From contig NZ_JAFBDI010000002.1 of assembly GCF_016908145.1 (NCBI RefSeq), positions 1 to 64,000 of the forward strand: a DNA stretch of 64,000 nucleotides, written 5' to 3'. This stretch comes from Marinitoga litoralis. Lineage in GTDB: Bacteria > Thermotogota > Thermotogae > Petrotogales > Petrotogaceae. This document shows positions 17,171-26,830 of this stretch, in pieces. The notes under the pieces were generated by a model. The model worked only from the letters and a program-made list of their open reading frames with translations, ran no database searches and had not been told where the DNA came from. Position 1 is the stretch's first letter. Each line of letters begins with the position of its first letter. Made by a program: the position numbers and the translations under genes.

Positions 17171-17193
17171 TGGAATGGGTTTTTCCCATTCCA
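17171..17193 (+). terminator. Terminator between the ferritin-like gene and iorA
   Basis: TGGAATGGG and CCCATTCCA form a 9-bp stem around TTTTT. Its position rules out translation starting at the upstream in-frame TTG (17170) for iorA. Confidence 0.75.
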
Positions 17194-17217
17194 TTTATGT
17201 TATTAAGGAGGGATAAT

Positions 17218-19116
17218 GTGAAAACTTTAGGAGAAATACTAATTTCTAAAGAACCAATTACTGAAATATTAATGGGCAATCATGCTTTGGTTAGAGCTAT
17301 GTTAGAATCAGGTGTTAAAGTAGTAACTTCATACCCTGGTTCTCCTACACCAGAAATCGCTGAAGGTATAAGAAGTATTCCAAAAGATAAAAATCCAATG
17401 TATTTTGAATTTTCCGTTAACGAAAAAGTAGCTACTGAAGTAGCTTTTGGTGCCGCTATGAATGGACATTTATCAACTGTATTTTTTAAAAGTGTTGGTT
17501 TAAATGTAGCAGCTGATTCTTTTGTTCAATTAGGATTATTTGATTTACAAGGTGGAATGGTAATAGTTCTAGGAGATGATCCAGGAGCTAATTCATCTCA
17601 AAATGAACAAGATAATAGACATTTTTCTAAACTTTCATATATTCCTATGTTCGAGCCAAACTCACCTAAAGAAGTGTATGAAATGTTTAAAGAGGCTGCT
17701 AATATTGCAAAAACTAAACATATGCCAGTTATTTTAAGACTTACTACTCATGTGTGTCATGCAAAAGAAAAAATAGAATTTGATAAATTAGAAATTGAAG
17801 AATATGACTATTCCCCAAGGTTTGATCATATAAATGCACCACATATCCCTATTGCTGCTAGAGCATTGGATATGAAAAGAATGGCATTAAAAAGATTAGA
17901 AGAATTTAAGAAGATTTCAAATAATTCTAAATTCAATGAATTTATATGTAATGGAAACAAAAAAAGAGGAATTATTGTTGCAGGACTTCCATATTTATCT
18001 TTATTAGATGTACTTGAATATGCAAATGAAAAAGTTGATATTTTAAAAATAGGTATTGTCAATCCATTACCTGAAGAAAAAATAATAGAATTTTTGAAAA
18101 ATCATGAAGAAGTAAAAATACTAGAAGAATTAGATGACATAATGGAAAAAGATATAAAAACATTAGCGTATGAAAATAAAATAAATACAAAAATAATTGG
18201 TAAAATTGATATTGAAGATTGGATAGGTGAATATAAACCTGATAAAGTATATGAGATTCTAAAGAAAACATGGCCAGATTTATTACCAGATTTAGAAATA
18301 GAAAAAGCTAACATTGAATTAAATCCTAGACCGCCACAATTATGTCCTGGTTGTGGTCATCGTTCAGCATTTCATGCAATAAAATATGCTTTAAAAGAAA
18401 CTGATATAACAGTTGCTGATATTGGATGCCATACTTTAGGTTTCTTAGAACCATATAATATGGGACAAGTTCTATTATCTATGGGACATTCAACCTCAAC
18501 AGGCGCGGGTTTATCATTATTTAATAAAACTAGAAATGTTGTTGCATTTTTAGGTGATTCAACGTTATTCCATGCTGGTATTCCAGGAATAATAAATGCA
18601 ATTTTTAATAATCATAATTTAACTTTGATTATTATGGAAAATGGTACCACAGCAATGACAGGACATCAAGATTTACCTTCTATAGGTAAAAACATTAATG
18701 GTCCTACAGAAGCCATTCCTATAAAGAAAATGCTTGAAGGTTTAGGTGTTAAATATATAAGGGAAGTTGATACTTATCAACAAGCAAAACTAAGAGAATA
18801 TGTTATAGAAGCACAAAAAGAAGAAGGTTTAAAAGTTATAATTGCAAAACATCCATGTATGTTAAAGTTAACCAGAGAACAAAGAAGAAAAGGTACATTT
18901 AGAAATAATAAGGTTGAAGTAACTAATAAATGTGATCATCAATATGTATGTATTAGCGATTTCGGATGTCCTGCATATCAAATTACTCCTGAAGGTGATG
19001 TATGGGTTCAAGAAGATTTATGTATAGGTGATGGTTCATGTATTCAAACATGTCCTACAAATGCTCTTAGTTTTAAAATTGTATCAAAGGGGATGATAAA
19101 TAATGAAAGCATTTAA
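17218..19116 (+). CDS. iorA: Indolepyruvate:ferredoxin oxidoreductase alpha subunit
   Basis: A 632-residue thiamine-diphosphate enzyme that oxidatively decarboxylates aryl 2-oxo acids from aromatic amino acids to acyl-CoA, passing electrons to ferredoxin. The N-terminal domain starts HALVRAMLESGV with YPGSPTPEI. The thiamine domain has CPGCGHRS near residue 376 and GDSTLFHAG with NGTTAMTGHQ. The C-terminus has ferredoxin-type cysteines (CIGDGSCIQTCP). I chose GTG 17218, six bases after GGAGG, because the upstream alternative lies in a terminator. It overlaps iorB by 14 bases. Length and cofactor motifs are complete. Confidence 0.94.
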   Translation: MKTLGEILISKEPITEILMGNHALVRAMLESGVKVVTSYPGSPTPEIAEGIRSIPKDKNPMYFEFSVNEKVATEVAFGAAMNGHLSTVFFKSVGLNVAADSFVQLGLFDLQGGMVIVLGDDPGANSSQNEQDNRHFSKLSYIPMFEPNSPKEVYEMFKEAANIAKTKHMPVILRLTTHVCHAKEKIEFDKLEIEEYDYSPRFDHINAPHIPIAARALDMKRMALKRLEEFKKISNNSKFNEFICNGNKKRGIIVAGLPYLSLLDVLEYANEKVDILKIGIVNPLPEEKIIEFLKNHEEVKILEELDDIMEKDIKTLAYENKINTKIIGKIDIEDWIGEYKPDKVYEILKKTWPDLLPDLEIEKANIELNPRPPQLCPGCGHRSAFHAIKYALKETDITVADIGCHTLGFLEPYNMGQVLLSMGHSTSTGAGLSLFNKTRNVVAFLGDSTLFHAGIPGIINAIFNNHNLTLIIMENGTTAMTGHQDLPSIGKNINGPTEAIPIKKMLEGLGVKYIREVDTYQQAKLREYVIEAQKEEGLKVIIAKHPCMLKLTREQRRKGTFRNNKVEVTNKCDHQYVCISDFGCPAYQITPEGDVWVQEDLCIGDGSCIQTCPTNALSFKIVSKGMINNESI

Positions 19117-19681
19117 TATATATTTAATAGGTGTAGGTGGTCAAGGGATTGGATTGTTAAGTGAAGTTATTATTAGAGCAGCGGATAAATCAGGATTGAA
19201 TGTAAGAGGCGTTGATACTCATGGATTAGCTCAAAGAGGAGGAACTGTTTCTTCTAATATTAGAATTGGTGATAATATAAATTCACCATTAATTATGAAA
19301 GGTCAAGCAGACTTGGTTGTAGCATTAGAAAGACATGAAGCATTAAGAGGAATGAATGACTATTCAAAAAATAATTCTACAGTAATATATTATGATGCAG
19401 TTTGGCAACCACTAGATGTAAGATTAAGAAAGACAAAAGAAATTGAAAATGAAACAATTGAAGTTGAGGCAAAAAGAAGAAAAATTAAGTTAATTAAAGT
19501 TTTTTTAGATGATTTAAAAGATGCAAGAATGCAAAATATGGCAGTATTAGCTACTATGGCGAAAAACAAGTTAATCCCTAATGTAGAAAAAGAACATTAT
19601 TTATCAGCTATTAATGACTTATTATCAGGAAATGTATTAGAAAATAATTTAGAACTATTTGAAAAAGTTTTTTCATTATAA
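19103..19681 (+). CDS. iorB: Indolepyruvate:ferredoxin oxidoreductase beta subunit
   Basis: A 192-residue gamma-domain subunit that partners IorA. The N-terminus has VGGQGIGLLSEVI, and VDTHGLAQRGGTVSSNIR follows near residue 40, the standard signature of 2-oxoacid:ferredoxin oxidoreductase gamma chains. GQADLVVALERHEALR completes the family pattern. The 14-base overlap with iorA implies coupled translation. A long perfect hairpin just after the stop ends the operon. Together the pair supports fermentation of aromatic amino acids. Confidence 0.93.
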   Translation: MKAFNIYLIGVGGQGIGLLSEVIIRAADKSGLNVRGVDTHGLAQRGGTVSSNIRIGDNINSPLIMKGQADLVVALERHEALRGMNDYSKNNSTVIYYDAVWQPLDVRLRKTKEIENETIEVEAKRRKIKLIKVFLDDLKDARMQNMAVLATMAKNKLIPNVEKEHYLSAINDLLSGNVLENNLELFEKVFSL

Positions 19682-19684
19682 TTT

Positions 19685-19720
19685 ATACAAAAATGGAGCT
19701 TTTTAGCTCCATTTTTGTAT
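19685..19720. terminator. Long bidirectional terminator after iorB
   Basis: ATACAAAAATGGAGCT pairs with AGCTCCATTTTTGTAT, a perfect 16-bp stem with loop TTTT. It serves iorB and the convergent small gene ending at 19723. Confidence 0.88.
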
Positions 19721-19722
19721 AT

Positions 19723-19962
19723 TTATGCTGAAAGAGGTTGTTTGTTTTTAAACATTTGTTTTACTTCATTATCAAATACGTCTTTAATAAATTTTTCCAA
19801 CTCTTCAATAGAATTAAATCTAATAATTTCTTTTTCAGTAATTTTATTATCCAACCCAATTAATTCTAAAATGAATTTATTATTTTCTGGGTTCATAAAA
19901 AATGTTTTAAAATAATGTTTTTTTTCTTCGTACCATTTTACTAACTCATTTGTTTTAATCAT
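19723..19962 (-). CDS. Small hypothetical protein
   Basis: A 79-residue soluble, charged protein that I do not recognise. It begins MIKTNELVKWYEEKKHYF, has no cysteine or histidine cluster, no membrane segment and no clear motif. The start follows a GGGGG site, and the gene ends against the iorB terminator, so it is a plausible real gene transcribed convergently to iorAB. The phrase NPENNKFILELIGLD suggests a helical fold. Its promoter would lie between it and the divergent repressor gene. Confidence 0.6.
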   Translation of the reverse strand: MIKTNELVKWYEEKKHYFKTFFMNPENNKFILELIGLDNKITEKEIIRFNSIEELEKFIKDVFDNEVKQMFKNKQPLSA

Positions 19963-20084
19963 ATTATTGCCCCCTTTATGTATTTTTATATCATTTCATT
20001 TCTACTATTTTGTATGTAATTATATATTACTACAAAACCAATATAAAATCAATTAAGAAAATGTAAAGTTTAAGTAACAAGACT

Positions 20085-20111
20085 ACACTATGGTAGAAAA
20101 TAGTGTATAAT
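20085..20111 (+). promoter_or_regulatory. Promoter with overlapping palindrome, likely autoregulatory operator
   Basis: TATAAT (20106-20111) lies before the HTH-peptidase gene. ACACTAT (20085-20091) and ATAGTGT (20100-20106) are a 7-bp inverted repeat spanning the -10/-35 interval. No good -35 is seen. The overlap suits control by the HTH protein encoded next. Confidence 0.55.
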
Positions 20112-20139
20112 ATATATGTATAGAAAGAGAGGTGATCTT

Positions 20140-20766
20140 ATGGCAAGAGATGAAAATATAATTGGTAAAAGAATTGAAATGTTAAGAAAAAGGAAGAATT
20201 TATCTAGGGAAAAATTGGGAGCAATTATTGGAATTGCTGGTAATAGTATATATAGAATTGAAGCTGGATATAATTTACCTTCAGCAGATGTAGTAATTGA
20301 ACTTTCAAAATTTTTTGATGTTCCTGCAGATTACATTTTAGGAATTGATAAAAGTTTTGGAGATCAAACTGGGGTTAATATGAAAAAAATTCCCGTATAT
20401 GAAAAAGTTGCCGCAGGAGTTGCTGGAGTTGCTGAACCTATTGATTATCCAATTGATGAAATATATATACCTTTAGGTTCTAAGGGTGAATTTGCTGTTG
20501 AAGTAGTTGGGGATAGTATGGAACCTGAAATTAAGGAAGGTGACTATGTTATTGTAGATACAAATTCTTTTGTTGAATCTGGTGATAGAGTGGTTGCAAT
20601 TATTAACGATGGTGCAGACGCTTTAGTTAAAGTATATAGAAAATTTATGGATGGTCCAGCAATGTTATACAGTTTAAATCAAAAATATGATCCAATTGTT
20701 TTAACTGAAGAATTAAAGTGGGAAATAGTTGGAAAAGTTGTAAGTTTATATAGAAGATATAGGTGA
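20140..20766 (+). CDS. XRE-type HTH repressor with LexA/S24 autopeptidase domain
   Basis: A 208-residue regulator. Residues about 1-65 form an XRE helix-turn-helix (IGKRIEMLRKRKNLSREKLG through FDVPADYILG). From about residue 80 a LexA/UmuD-like S24 domain follows, with an Ala-Gly in the cleavage region (AAGVAGVAEP), the catalytic Ser in GDSMEPEI and the catalytic Lys in ALVKVYRK. Such proteins repress their own and stress genes until self-cleavage. The ATG at 20140 is used because it has GAGAGGTGAT upstream and the earlier in-frame ATG lies at the transcription start. It may control the transporter gene directly downstream. It is too short on motif evidence to call it LexA. Confidence 0.85.
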   Translation: MARDENIIGKRIEMLRKRKNLSREKLGAIIGIAGNSIYRIEAGYNLPSADVVIELSKFFDVPADYILGIDKSFGDQTGVNMKKIPVYEKVAAGVAGVAEPIDYPIDEIYIPLGSKGEFAVEVVGDSMEPEIKEGDYVIVDTNSFVESGDRVVAIINDGADALVKVYRKFMDGPAMLYSLNQKYDPIVLTEELKWEIVGKVVSLYRRYR

Positions 20767-20771
20767 TATAT

Positions 20772-21623
20772 ATGAAAAAAGTTATTATTTCAGGATTATT
20801 GATGTCCTTTATTTTTGGGACATCCTTTCTTTTTACTAAAAATGCATTAGATTATGTTTCTCCTTTTGAATTTTTAGCATTTAGATTTTCAATAGCATTT
20901 TTAACAATGACATTATTACTACTATTTGGGGTGTTTAAATTACAAAGGAAAAACTATTTAAAATTATGGAAGGTAATTATATTTCAACCAATTTTATATT
21001 TTATTTTTGAAACAACAGGTATTAATTTAATTCCTTCTTCTGAGGCTGGTATTATTATTGCTAGTATTCCAATAATGATTTCTTTTATAGCCCCCTATTT
21101 TTTAAAAGAAAAACCACCTAAAAAACATTATATATATGTTTTTACTAGTTTCTTTGGAGCGTTATTAATATTAGGGTTTAATTCGTTTAAAGGTAATTTA
21201 CTCGGAGATTTGTTAGTTTTTGGGGCAGTTATTTCAGCTACTTTCTATAATATTGTTGTTAGACTTTTAAAAGATCAATTCAGCCCATTTGAAATTACAT
21301 ATTCTATGATGTTAAGTGGTGCAGTTTTTTTTAATTTATTTATTCCAGATTATACATTATTAGCAAATAAGACTGTGTTTGTTTCTGCAATATATTTAGG
21401 TATATTTTCATCAGTAATCACATTCTTTTTATTGAATTATATGATTAGCAAAGCATCACCTATACAAACATCAATTTTTGCTAATTTAACAACTGTAATC
21501 TCTGTATTAGCAGGATTCTTATTTAGAAATGAAATAATATATTGGTATCATATTGTTGGTATGTTATTAATTATATTTGGAGTTTGGAAGGTAAATACAG
21601 AAAAAATAAGAAAAATAAAATGA
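20772..21623 (+). CDS. DMT-superfamily (EamA) transporter
   Basis: A 283-residue membrane protein with about ten hydrophobic segments in two EamA repeats, typical of drug/metabolite exporters. The N-terminal repeat has FGTSFLFTKNALDYVSPFEF, and the second starts near residue 140. I chose ATG 20772, which has AGGTGA upstream and starts 5 bases after the repressor stop, rather than a GTG at 20763. Co-transcription with the S24 repressor suggests that it is induced by the same signal. The substrate is unknown. The stop lies inside the terminator. Confidence 0.85.
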   Translation: MKKVIISGLLMSFIFGTSFLFTKNALDYVSPFEFLAFRFSIAFLTMTLLLLFGVFKLQRKNYLKLWKVIIFQPILYFIFETTGINLIPSSEAGIIIASIPIMISFIAPYFLKEKPPKKHYIYVFTSFFGALLILGFNSFKGNLLGDLLVFGAVISATFYNIVVRLLKDQFSPFEITYSMMLSGAVFFNLFIPDYTLLANKTVFVSAIYLGIFSSVITFFLLNYMISKASPIQTSIFANLTTVISVLAGFLFRNEIIYWYHIVGMLLIIFGVWKVNTEKIRKIK

Positions 21624-21646
21624 GAGAACCTTTGTTCTCTCATTTT
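21617..21646. terminator. Bidirectional terminator between the EamA gene and uvrB
   Basis: AAAATGAGAGAAC pairs with GTTCTCTCATTTT, a 13-bp stem with loop CTTT. It contains the EamA stop (21621-21623) and the uvrB stop (21640-21642). Confidence 0.88.
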
Positions 21647-23613
21647 AATCTATATTTTTTCTTCACTTTTTTTATTTCATCCCTATATTTTGCAGCATCT
21701 TCATATCTCAATTCAGAAGCAGCTTTAAACATTTCCATTTCAAGTAATTGTATATACTCTTCTGGAGTTGTATTTTCTGCAACCTCAAAAATAAATTCTG
21801 GTTTTTCTACTTTTTCCATAAATTGTTCGAATATATTTTTAGGCAATTCTTTTACAATTGTTTTTGGAGTTATTTGATGGGTTTCATTATAATCCATTTG
21901 TATTTTTCTTCTTCTATTAGTTTCATATATTGCATTTTGCATAGCATCAGTTATTTTATCTGCATATAATATAACTTTACCATTTACATTTCTAGCTGCA
22001 CGTCCAATTGTTTGTATTAAAGTAGTTTCAGATCTTAAAAATCCTTCTCTATCTGAATCCATAATTGCAACTAATGATACTTCAGGTAAATCTAGTCCTT
22101 CTCTCAACAAATTAACACCAATGACTACATCGACTTCTCCACTTCGTAATTTTCTAACAACTTCAGATCTTTCCATTGCATCTAATTCAGAATGCAAATA
22201 TGTAGCTTTAATTCCTAATAAATTTAAATGATCTGATAACATCTCAGCATCTTTTTTAGTCAATACAACAGCAATAGCTCTTTCATTTCTTTTAATTACT
22301 TTTTTTAGTTCTCCTATAAAATCATCAACTTGTCCTATAGTTGGTCTTACAACAACTTCTGGATCAATTAATCCTGTTGGTCTAATAATTTGTTCAACAA
22401 TTTGTTCAGAATGTTCAAATTCAAACGGACCAGGTGTAGCAGAAACAAAAATTGTTTGTCGTATTCTTTTTAAAAATTCTTCAAATTTTAATGGTCTATT
22501 ATCAAAAGCTGATGGCAACCTAAATCCATAATCTACTAAATTTTTCTTTCTAGAATGATCTCCTGCCCACATAGCTCTTAATTGTGGAATAGCTATATGT
22601 GATTCGTCAATAAAAGTAATAAAATCTTCATCAAAATAATCTAACAAAGTCCAAGGAGGATCTCCAGGTTTTCTATTATCAAAATGTCTAGTATAATTTT
22701 CTATACCTTTACAATGTCCTAATGTTTCTAATAACTCCATATCCATTAATGTTCTTTGTTTAATTCTTTGTGCTTCTAATAATTTACCCATTTTTTCAAA
22801 ATCTTCTACTCTAATTTCTAACTCTTTTCTAATTGATTCTATGGCATTGCGTATTTTTTCTTCTGTAGTAACAAATTCACTTGCTGGGTAAATTGTTATT
22901 TTATCAAAAAACTCAATTTTTGTTCTATTTAATATATCAAAAGAATACATTTTTTCTATCTCATCATCAAAAAATTCAACCCTTATTCCAAAATCTTCAT
23001 AAGGAGGATAAATTTCTAAAACATCACCTTTAAATCTAAAATTTCCACCACTAAACTTATCTTCAGTACGATTATATAACATTTTTGCTAATGATTCTAA
23101 AATAAATCTTCTACCATATTCTTTTCCAACTTCAAGTTTTAAGTTTATATTTGCAAAGTCATCTGGATTACCTGATGCATATATAGTAGACACACTTGCA
23201 ACAACAATGACATCCCTTCTAGTTAATACAGATTTTAAAGTAGATAATCTCATTTTTTGCAGCACTTCATTTATACTTGCATCTTTTTCAATATACATAT
23301 CTCTTCCAGGTAAATAAGCTTCTGGTTGATAATAATCATAATAACTGATAAAAAATTCTACTTTATTTTCAGGAAAAAATTCTTTAAATTCTCTATATAA
23401 TTGAACTGCTAGTATTTTATTTGGAGATAATATTAATGTAGGTCTATTTACTTTTTCTATAACATTAGCCATTGTAAATGTTTTACCAGAACCTGTAACG
23501 CCTAATAATGTTTGAAATCTATAATTCTTATTCAAGCCTTCTACTAGTTTTTCTATTGCCTCAGGTTGATCGCCTTGAGGTTTATATTTGGAAGATAATT
23601 TAAAACGATTCAT
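21640..23613 (-). CDS. uvrB: Excinuclease ABC subunit B
   Basis: A 657-residue DNA-repair helicase-like protein that loads at damage with UvrA and positions UvrC. It has Walker A GVTGSGKT (38-45), [16 protein letters not shown] with the beta-hairpin region after it, DESHIA for Walker B, SATPGPFE, and [16 protein letters not shown] with IGRAARN as helicase motifs V and VI. The C-terminus carries the UVR coiled-coil domain ([20 protein letters not shown]), which contacts UvrC. Length and motifs are normal. It lies ten bases downstream of the phosphofructokinase gene. Confidence 0.97.
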   Translation of the reverse strand: MNRFKLSSKYKPQGDQPEAIEKLVEGLNKNYRFQTLLGVTGSGKTFTMANVIEKVNRPTLILSPNKILAVQLYREFKEFFPENKVEFFISYYDYYQPEAYLPGRDMYIEKDASINEVLQKMRLSTLKSVLTRRDVIVVASVSTIYASGNPDDFANINLKLEVGKEYGRRFILESLAKMLYNRTEDKFSGGNFRFKGDVLEIYPPYEDFGIRVEFFDDEIEKMYSFDILNRTKIEFFDKITIYPASEFVTTEEKIRNAIESIRKELEIRVEDFEKMGKLLEAQRIKQRTLMDMELLETLGHCKGIENYTRHFDNRKPGDPPWTLLDYFDEDFITFIDESHIAIPQLRAMWAGDHSRKKNLVDYGFRLPSAFDNRPLKFEEFLKRIRQTIFVSATPGPFEFEHSEQIVEQIIRPTGLIDPEVVVRPTIGQVDDFIGELKKVIKRNERAIAVVLTKKDAEMLSDHLNLLGIKATYLHSELDAMERSEVVRKLRSGEVDVVIGVNLLREGLDLPEVSLVAIMDSDREGFLRSETTLIQTIGRAARNVNGKVILYADKITDAMQNAIYETNRRRKIQMDYNETHQITPKTIVKELPKNIFEQFMEKVEKPEFIFEVAENTTPEEYIQLLEMEMFKAASELRYEDAAKYRDEIKKVKKKYRLK

Positions 23614-23623
23614 ATAATCACCT

Positions 23624-24835
23624 CTATTTTGTTTCTAACTTTAATCTAGCATAAACAGGTATTCCGTTTAAATATGGAGGATAATACTCTCCTTCAATTA
23701 GTGGTAAAGCATATTCAATAAATTTTTCATTAACGAACATACCATCATCACATATAAATTCATCTGGAATTAATTTCGTTTTATTTGCAACATTTCCTAA
23801 TGGAACAAGTTTTGTACTACTAATATATGGTGAATTATTTATTCGCTCAATAGCAACCATATATCCACTATATTCATCTAAAGCATATTTAACTGCCATT
23901 GCTCCAACTTTAATAGCTTCATTTACATCAACTTGACTAGAAATATGTCTTCCACTTCTTTGTAAATAATCAGGTAAAGCATAATGTGTTTTTATATTTA
24001 ATTCTGTTTTTATTAAATTAGCTAAAGTAGAACCAATTCCACCTAATTGAACATTACCAAAATTATCTTGATATCCTCTAGCTGAAACAAAAGTTCCATC
24101 TTCATATTTAATTCCTTCAGATGCTGCGATTGAACAATAACCATATTTCTCAATTGTTTTTAATATTTTTTCAAAAAACAATTCCTTGTTAAAAGGTCTT
24201 TCTGGTATTAATATAATATGGGGTCCATCACTTTCATGTCTTTTTGCTAAAGTTGTAGAAGCTGCAACCCAACCTGCATGTCTTCCCATTGTTTCTAATA
24301 TAAATACTTTTGTAGAATCAGCAGACATACTTTTAACATCTAATGTTCCTTCTAAAATTGAAACTGAAAGATATTTAGCAATTGACCCAAAACCTGGTGT
24401 ATGATCGGTTTCTGGTAAATCATTATCAACAGTTTTTGGAATACCTATTACATTTAAATCATATCCAATTTTCTTAGCATAATTATGTATTTTGTTAGCA
24501 GTATCCATAGAATCATTTCCGCCATTATAGAAAAAATAATGAATATGATACTTTTCAAATACTTCAAATATTTTTTCTAATTCTTCTTCATTTTTTATTT
24601 TTCTTCTACAAGACCCAAATGCACTTGCAGGAGTGAACTTTAATAATTCAATTTGATCTGGATCTTCATTTTTCATATTTGCTAATTTTTCATCGAAAAC
24701 TCCATTAATACCATTTAATGCAACATATATATTATCTATTTCTTTTGAATTCAAAGCTGTTTTAATTACACCATAAGCAGATGCGTTTATAACACTAGTA
24801 ACTCCACCAGATTGAGCATATATAGCATTTTTCAT
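23624..24835 (-). CDS. Pyrophosphate-type 6-phosphofructokinase
   Basis: A 403-residue phosphofructokinase. Two residues mark the pyrophosphate-dependent type: GGNDSMD, with Asp at the position where ATP enzymes have Gly, and PKTVDNDL, with Lys where ATP enzymes have Gly. MGRHAGW and the substrate His/Arg region [12 protein letters not shown] follow. It phosphorylates fructose 6-phosphate reversibly with PPi in glycolysis, as in Thermotoga, which has a similar PPi enzyme. The start has a GGGGG site. Only 17 bases separate it from a terminator-like hairpin, so no ordinary promoter fits between them. Confidence 0.88.
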   Translation of the reverse strand: MKNAIYAQSGGVTSVINASAYGVIKTALNSKEIDNIYVALNGINGVFDEKLANMKNEDPDQIELLKFTPASAFGSCRRKIKNEEELEKIFEVFEKYHIHYFFYNGGNDSMDTANKIHNYAKKIGYDLNVIGIPKTVDNDLPETDHTPGFGSIAKYLSVSILEGTLDVKSMSADSTKVFILETMGRHAGWVAASTTLAKRHESDGPHIILIPERPFNKELFFEKILKTIEKYGYCSIAASEGIKYEDGTFVSARGYQDNFGNVQLGGIGSTLANLIKTELNIKTHYALPDYLQRSGRHISSQVDVNEAIKVGAMAVKYALDEYSGYMVAIERINNSPYISSTKLVPLGNVANKTKLIPDEFICDDGMFVNEKFIEYALPLIEGEYYPPYLNGIPVYARLKLETK

Positions 24836-24852
24836 AATATTACCCCCTTAAA

Positions 24853-24883
24853 AAAATAGTCCTATCTAAGATAGGACTATTTT
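24853..24883 (-). terminator. Terminator-like hairpin between the pit gene and pfk
   Basis: AAAATAGTCCTAT and ATAGGACTATTTT form a 13-bp stem with loop CTAAG, followed on the minus strand by a T run that leads straight into the pfk ribosome site. It ends the pit operon but may also be part of the pfk leader. TGGTAAAAT just upstream resembles an extended -10. Confidence 0.8.
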
Positions 24884-24914
24884 ACCATATTTAATTTTAG
24901 ATATTATTAATTTT

Positions 24915-26144
24915 TTATATAAAAAGCAATATTATTTTAAATAATACATAAGATACTATTGCTGCTGCTGGAACAGTCAAGAACCAGGAAACAAATATAT
25001 CTTTAACAACACCTAAATTGATAGATCCTGTACCTCTAGCTAATCCATTACCAATAACAGAACCAACAACAGTATGAGTTGTAGAAATAGGCATACCTAA
25101 ATTAGATGCCATTAAAACAGTTGTTGCAGTTGAAAAATCTATCGCAAATCCTCTTGAATTGTTTAATTCAGTAATTTCTGTACCAACTGTTTTCATAACC
25201 CTGCTTCCCCATACAGCAACACCAATAGCAATTCCTAAACCACCTAAAGCTAAAATATATCTAGGTATTTCAGCTTTAGCACCAACTGTCCCTGTCACAA
25301 CAGCTGCATATACAGCAGCAACAGGACCTATTGCATTTGCAACATCATTTGCTCCATGGGCTAAAGCAACATAACATGATGTAATAACTTGAGATTTTCT
25401 AAAGATTTCTTCAACATATACATAAGGATCATCTGATGCATTTTTTAATTTTAATATAACATATATCATTAATACTATAGCCATTAATATACCAAAAAGA
25501 ACAGCATATATTATAGCTTTAAAAGTAATTGACATATGAAGTGTTTTTGTAATAAAAGAAAGAGCAATAATAAATGCAGCCAAACCTAAGAAGAATGGTA
25601 TCCATAATTTAGAATTTCTTTTGATATCTTTACTGTGAAGAATTGTAGCAGAAATTGATTTAAACATAATGTAAGATACAGCTAAACCTACTAATGGTGA
25701 AATAACCCAACTTAAAGTAATAGTAATTATTTTTGACCAATTTACAACTGCAAAACCTCCAGCAGCAATACCATATCCAACCATACCACCAACAATAGAA
25801 TGTGTTGTAGATACCGGCCAAGACTTATATGTTGCTATAGCAAGCCATATAGTAGCGCCGATTAATGCTGATAAAGAACCCCAAATAACAATTTTTGGAT
25901 CAGCTAAAACATCTAAATGCAAAATACCTTTTCTAATTGTTTCTGTAACTTGTTTTCCAAAAAAAGTAGCACCAACAAATTCTAATACACCTGCAATTAA
26001 AACAGCTTGCTTAGGTGTAATAGCTTTAGCACCAACAGCAGTAGCCATTGAATTAGCAACATCATTAGCTCCAATAGCTAATGCCATACCAAACCCTATT
26101 AATAATGCAAAAATTAATATTGCACTCACAATATACCTCCTCAC
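24915..26144 (-). CDS. Inorganic phosphate transporter, Pit family
   Basis: A 409-residue integral membrane protein with about ten segments and the duplicated Pit signature: GANDVANSMATAVGAKAITP near the N-terminus and GANDVANAIGPVAAVYA in the second half, with VSTTHSIVGGMVG and ISTTHTVVGSVIG. These transporters take up phosphate as a metal complex, driven by proton or sodium. The start overlaps the DUF47 gene by 4 bases. The Pit-DUF47 pairing is very common, and the partner probably regulates transport. Confidence 0.93.
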   Translation of the reverse strand: MRRYIVSAILIFALLIGFGMALAIGANDVANSMATAVGAKAITPKQAVLIAGVLEFVGATFFGKQVTETIRKGILHLDVLADPKIVIWGSLSALIGATIWLAIATYKSWPVSTTHSIVGGMVGYGIAAGGFAVVNWSKIITITLSWVISPLVGLAVSYIMFKSISATILHSKDIKRNSKLWIPFFLGLAAFIIALSFITKTLHMSITFKAIIYAVLFGILMAIVLMIYVILKLKNASDDPYVYVEEIFRKSQVITSCYVALAHGANDVANAIGPVAAVYAAVVTGTVGAKAEIPRYILALGGLGIAIGVAVWGSRVMKTVGTEITELNNSRGFAIDFSTATTVLMASNLGMPISTTHTVVGSVIGNGLARGTGSINLGVVKDIFVSWFLTVPAAAIVSYVLFKIILLFI

Positions 26145-26815
26145 TCATTTATTAGAATATGTATTCTGTCACAAACGTTTTGAGTTACATCGGCAATGCG
26201 TGAAAGTAATAAAACTAATTCTCTAATAAAAATAAAATCAATAGGATGTATATTTTCTTTTTGAGAGTATAACCATTTACCAAATTCAAACAATTTATTG
26301 TCTACATCTTTTTCAAACCATTTCATTTCAGCTATATCGTCTTCTTCAATTTTTACTGTATTTTTTGCAAAATCAGATTCTAAAACAATATTTATATATT
26401 TAACAGTTTTTTTGAAATGGTCTAACATGTTTTCTATTTCATCCACTACAGAGTAAATCATTTTTTTATGTTCTTCATCAAAATCTATTCTATTGAAAGT
26501 CATTTTTTTAGCAACGTCTTCAATAAGATCTATTATTTTATCTTGCATATCAATAAAATCTAATAAATCTGCTCTTTCAAATCTGTATAAATGACCTTTT
26601 TTTAAATATTGCCTAAAATTTCTTTTAATGTCATCAGCATCATCTTCTAATTTATCAATTTTGTCAACTAATTCTGTTATGTCTTTACCGTTTAAATACC
26701 TTTCAAATAATTCTGGTAAATAATCTGAAGCTTCTTCTACAATACGAGCATGATTTATAACTTCTTCAATAGGGTTAAATCTTTGAAACATCTTTCCCCA
26801 AATACTAATGGCCAT
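26141..26815 (-). CDS. DUF47/PhoU-like protein, partner of Pit transporter
   Basis: A roughly 225-residue helical, acidic protein of the DUF47 family (PhoU fold), usually encoded beside Pit transporters and thought to modulate them. Typical stretches are ELVDKIDKLEDDADDIKRNF, DLLDFIDMQDKIIDLIEDVA and REL with LLLSRIADVTQNVCDRI near the C-terminus. The start is uncertain. GGAGG lies only two bases before ATG 26815, and another ATG (26791) follows a GGGGAAAG. I keep 26815. It overlaps pit by 4 bases. Confidence 0.88.
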   Translation of the reverse strand: MAISIWGKMFQRFNPIEEVINHARIVEEASDYLPELFERYLNGKDITELVDKIDKLEDDADDIKRNFRQYLKKGHLYRFERADLLDFIDMQDKIIDLIEDVAKKMTFNRIDFDEEHKKMIYSVVDEIENMLDHFKKTVKYINIVLESDFAKNTVKIEEDDIAEMKWFEKDVDNKLFEFGKWLYSQKENIHPIDFIFIRELVLLLSRIADVTQNVCDRIHILINE

Positions 26816-26830
26816 CACCTCCAATATATT

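Noticed and set aside
17170-17217. In-frame TTG upstream start for iorA
   Set aside because: The region is a terminator hairpin, and a GTG with strong GGAGG lies at 17218.
20116-20139. Upstream ATG for the HTH-S24 repressor
   Set aside because: It overlaps the probable RNA start, while ATG 20140 has a proper ribosome site.
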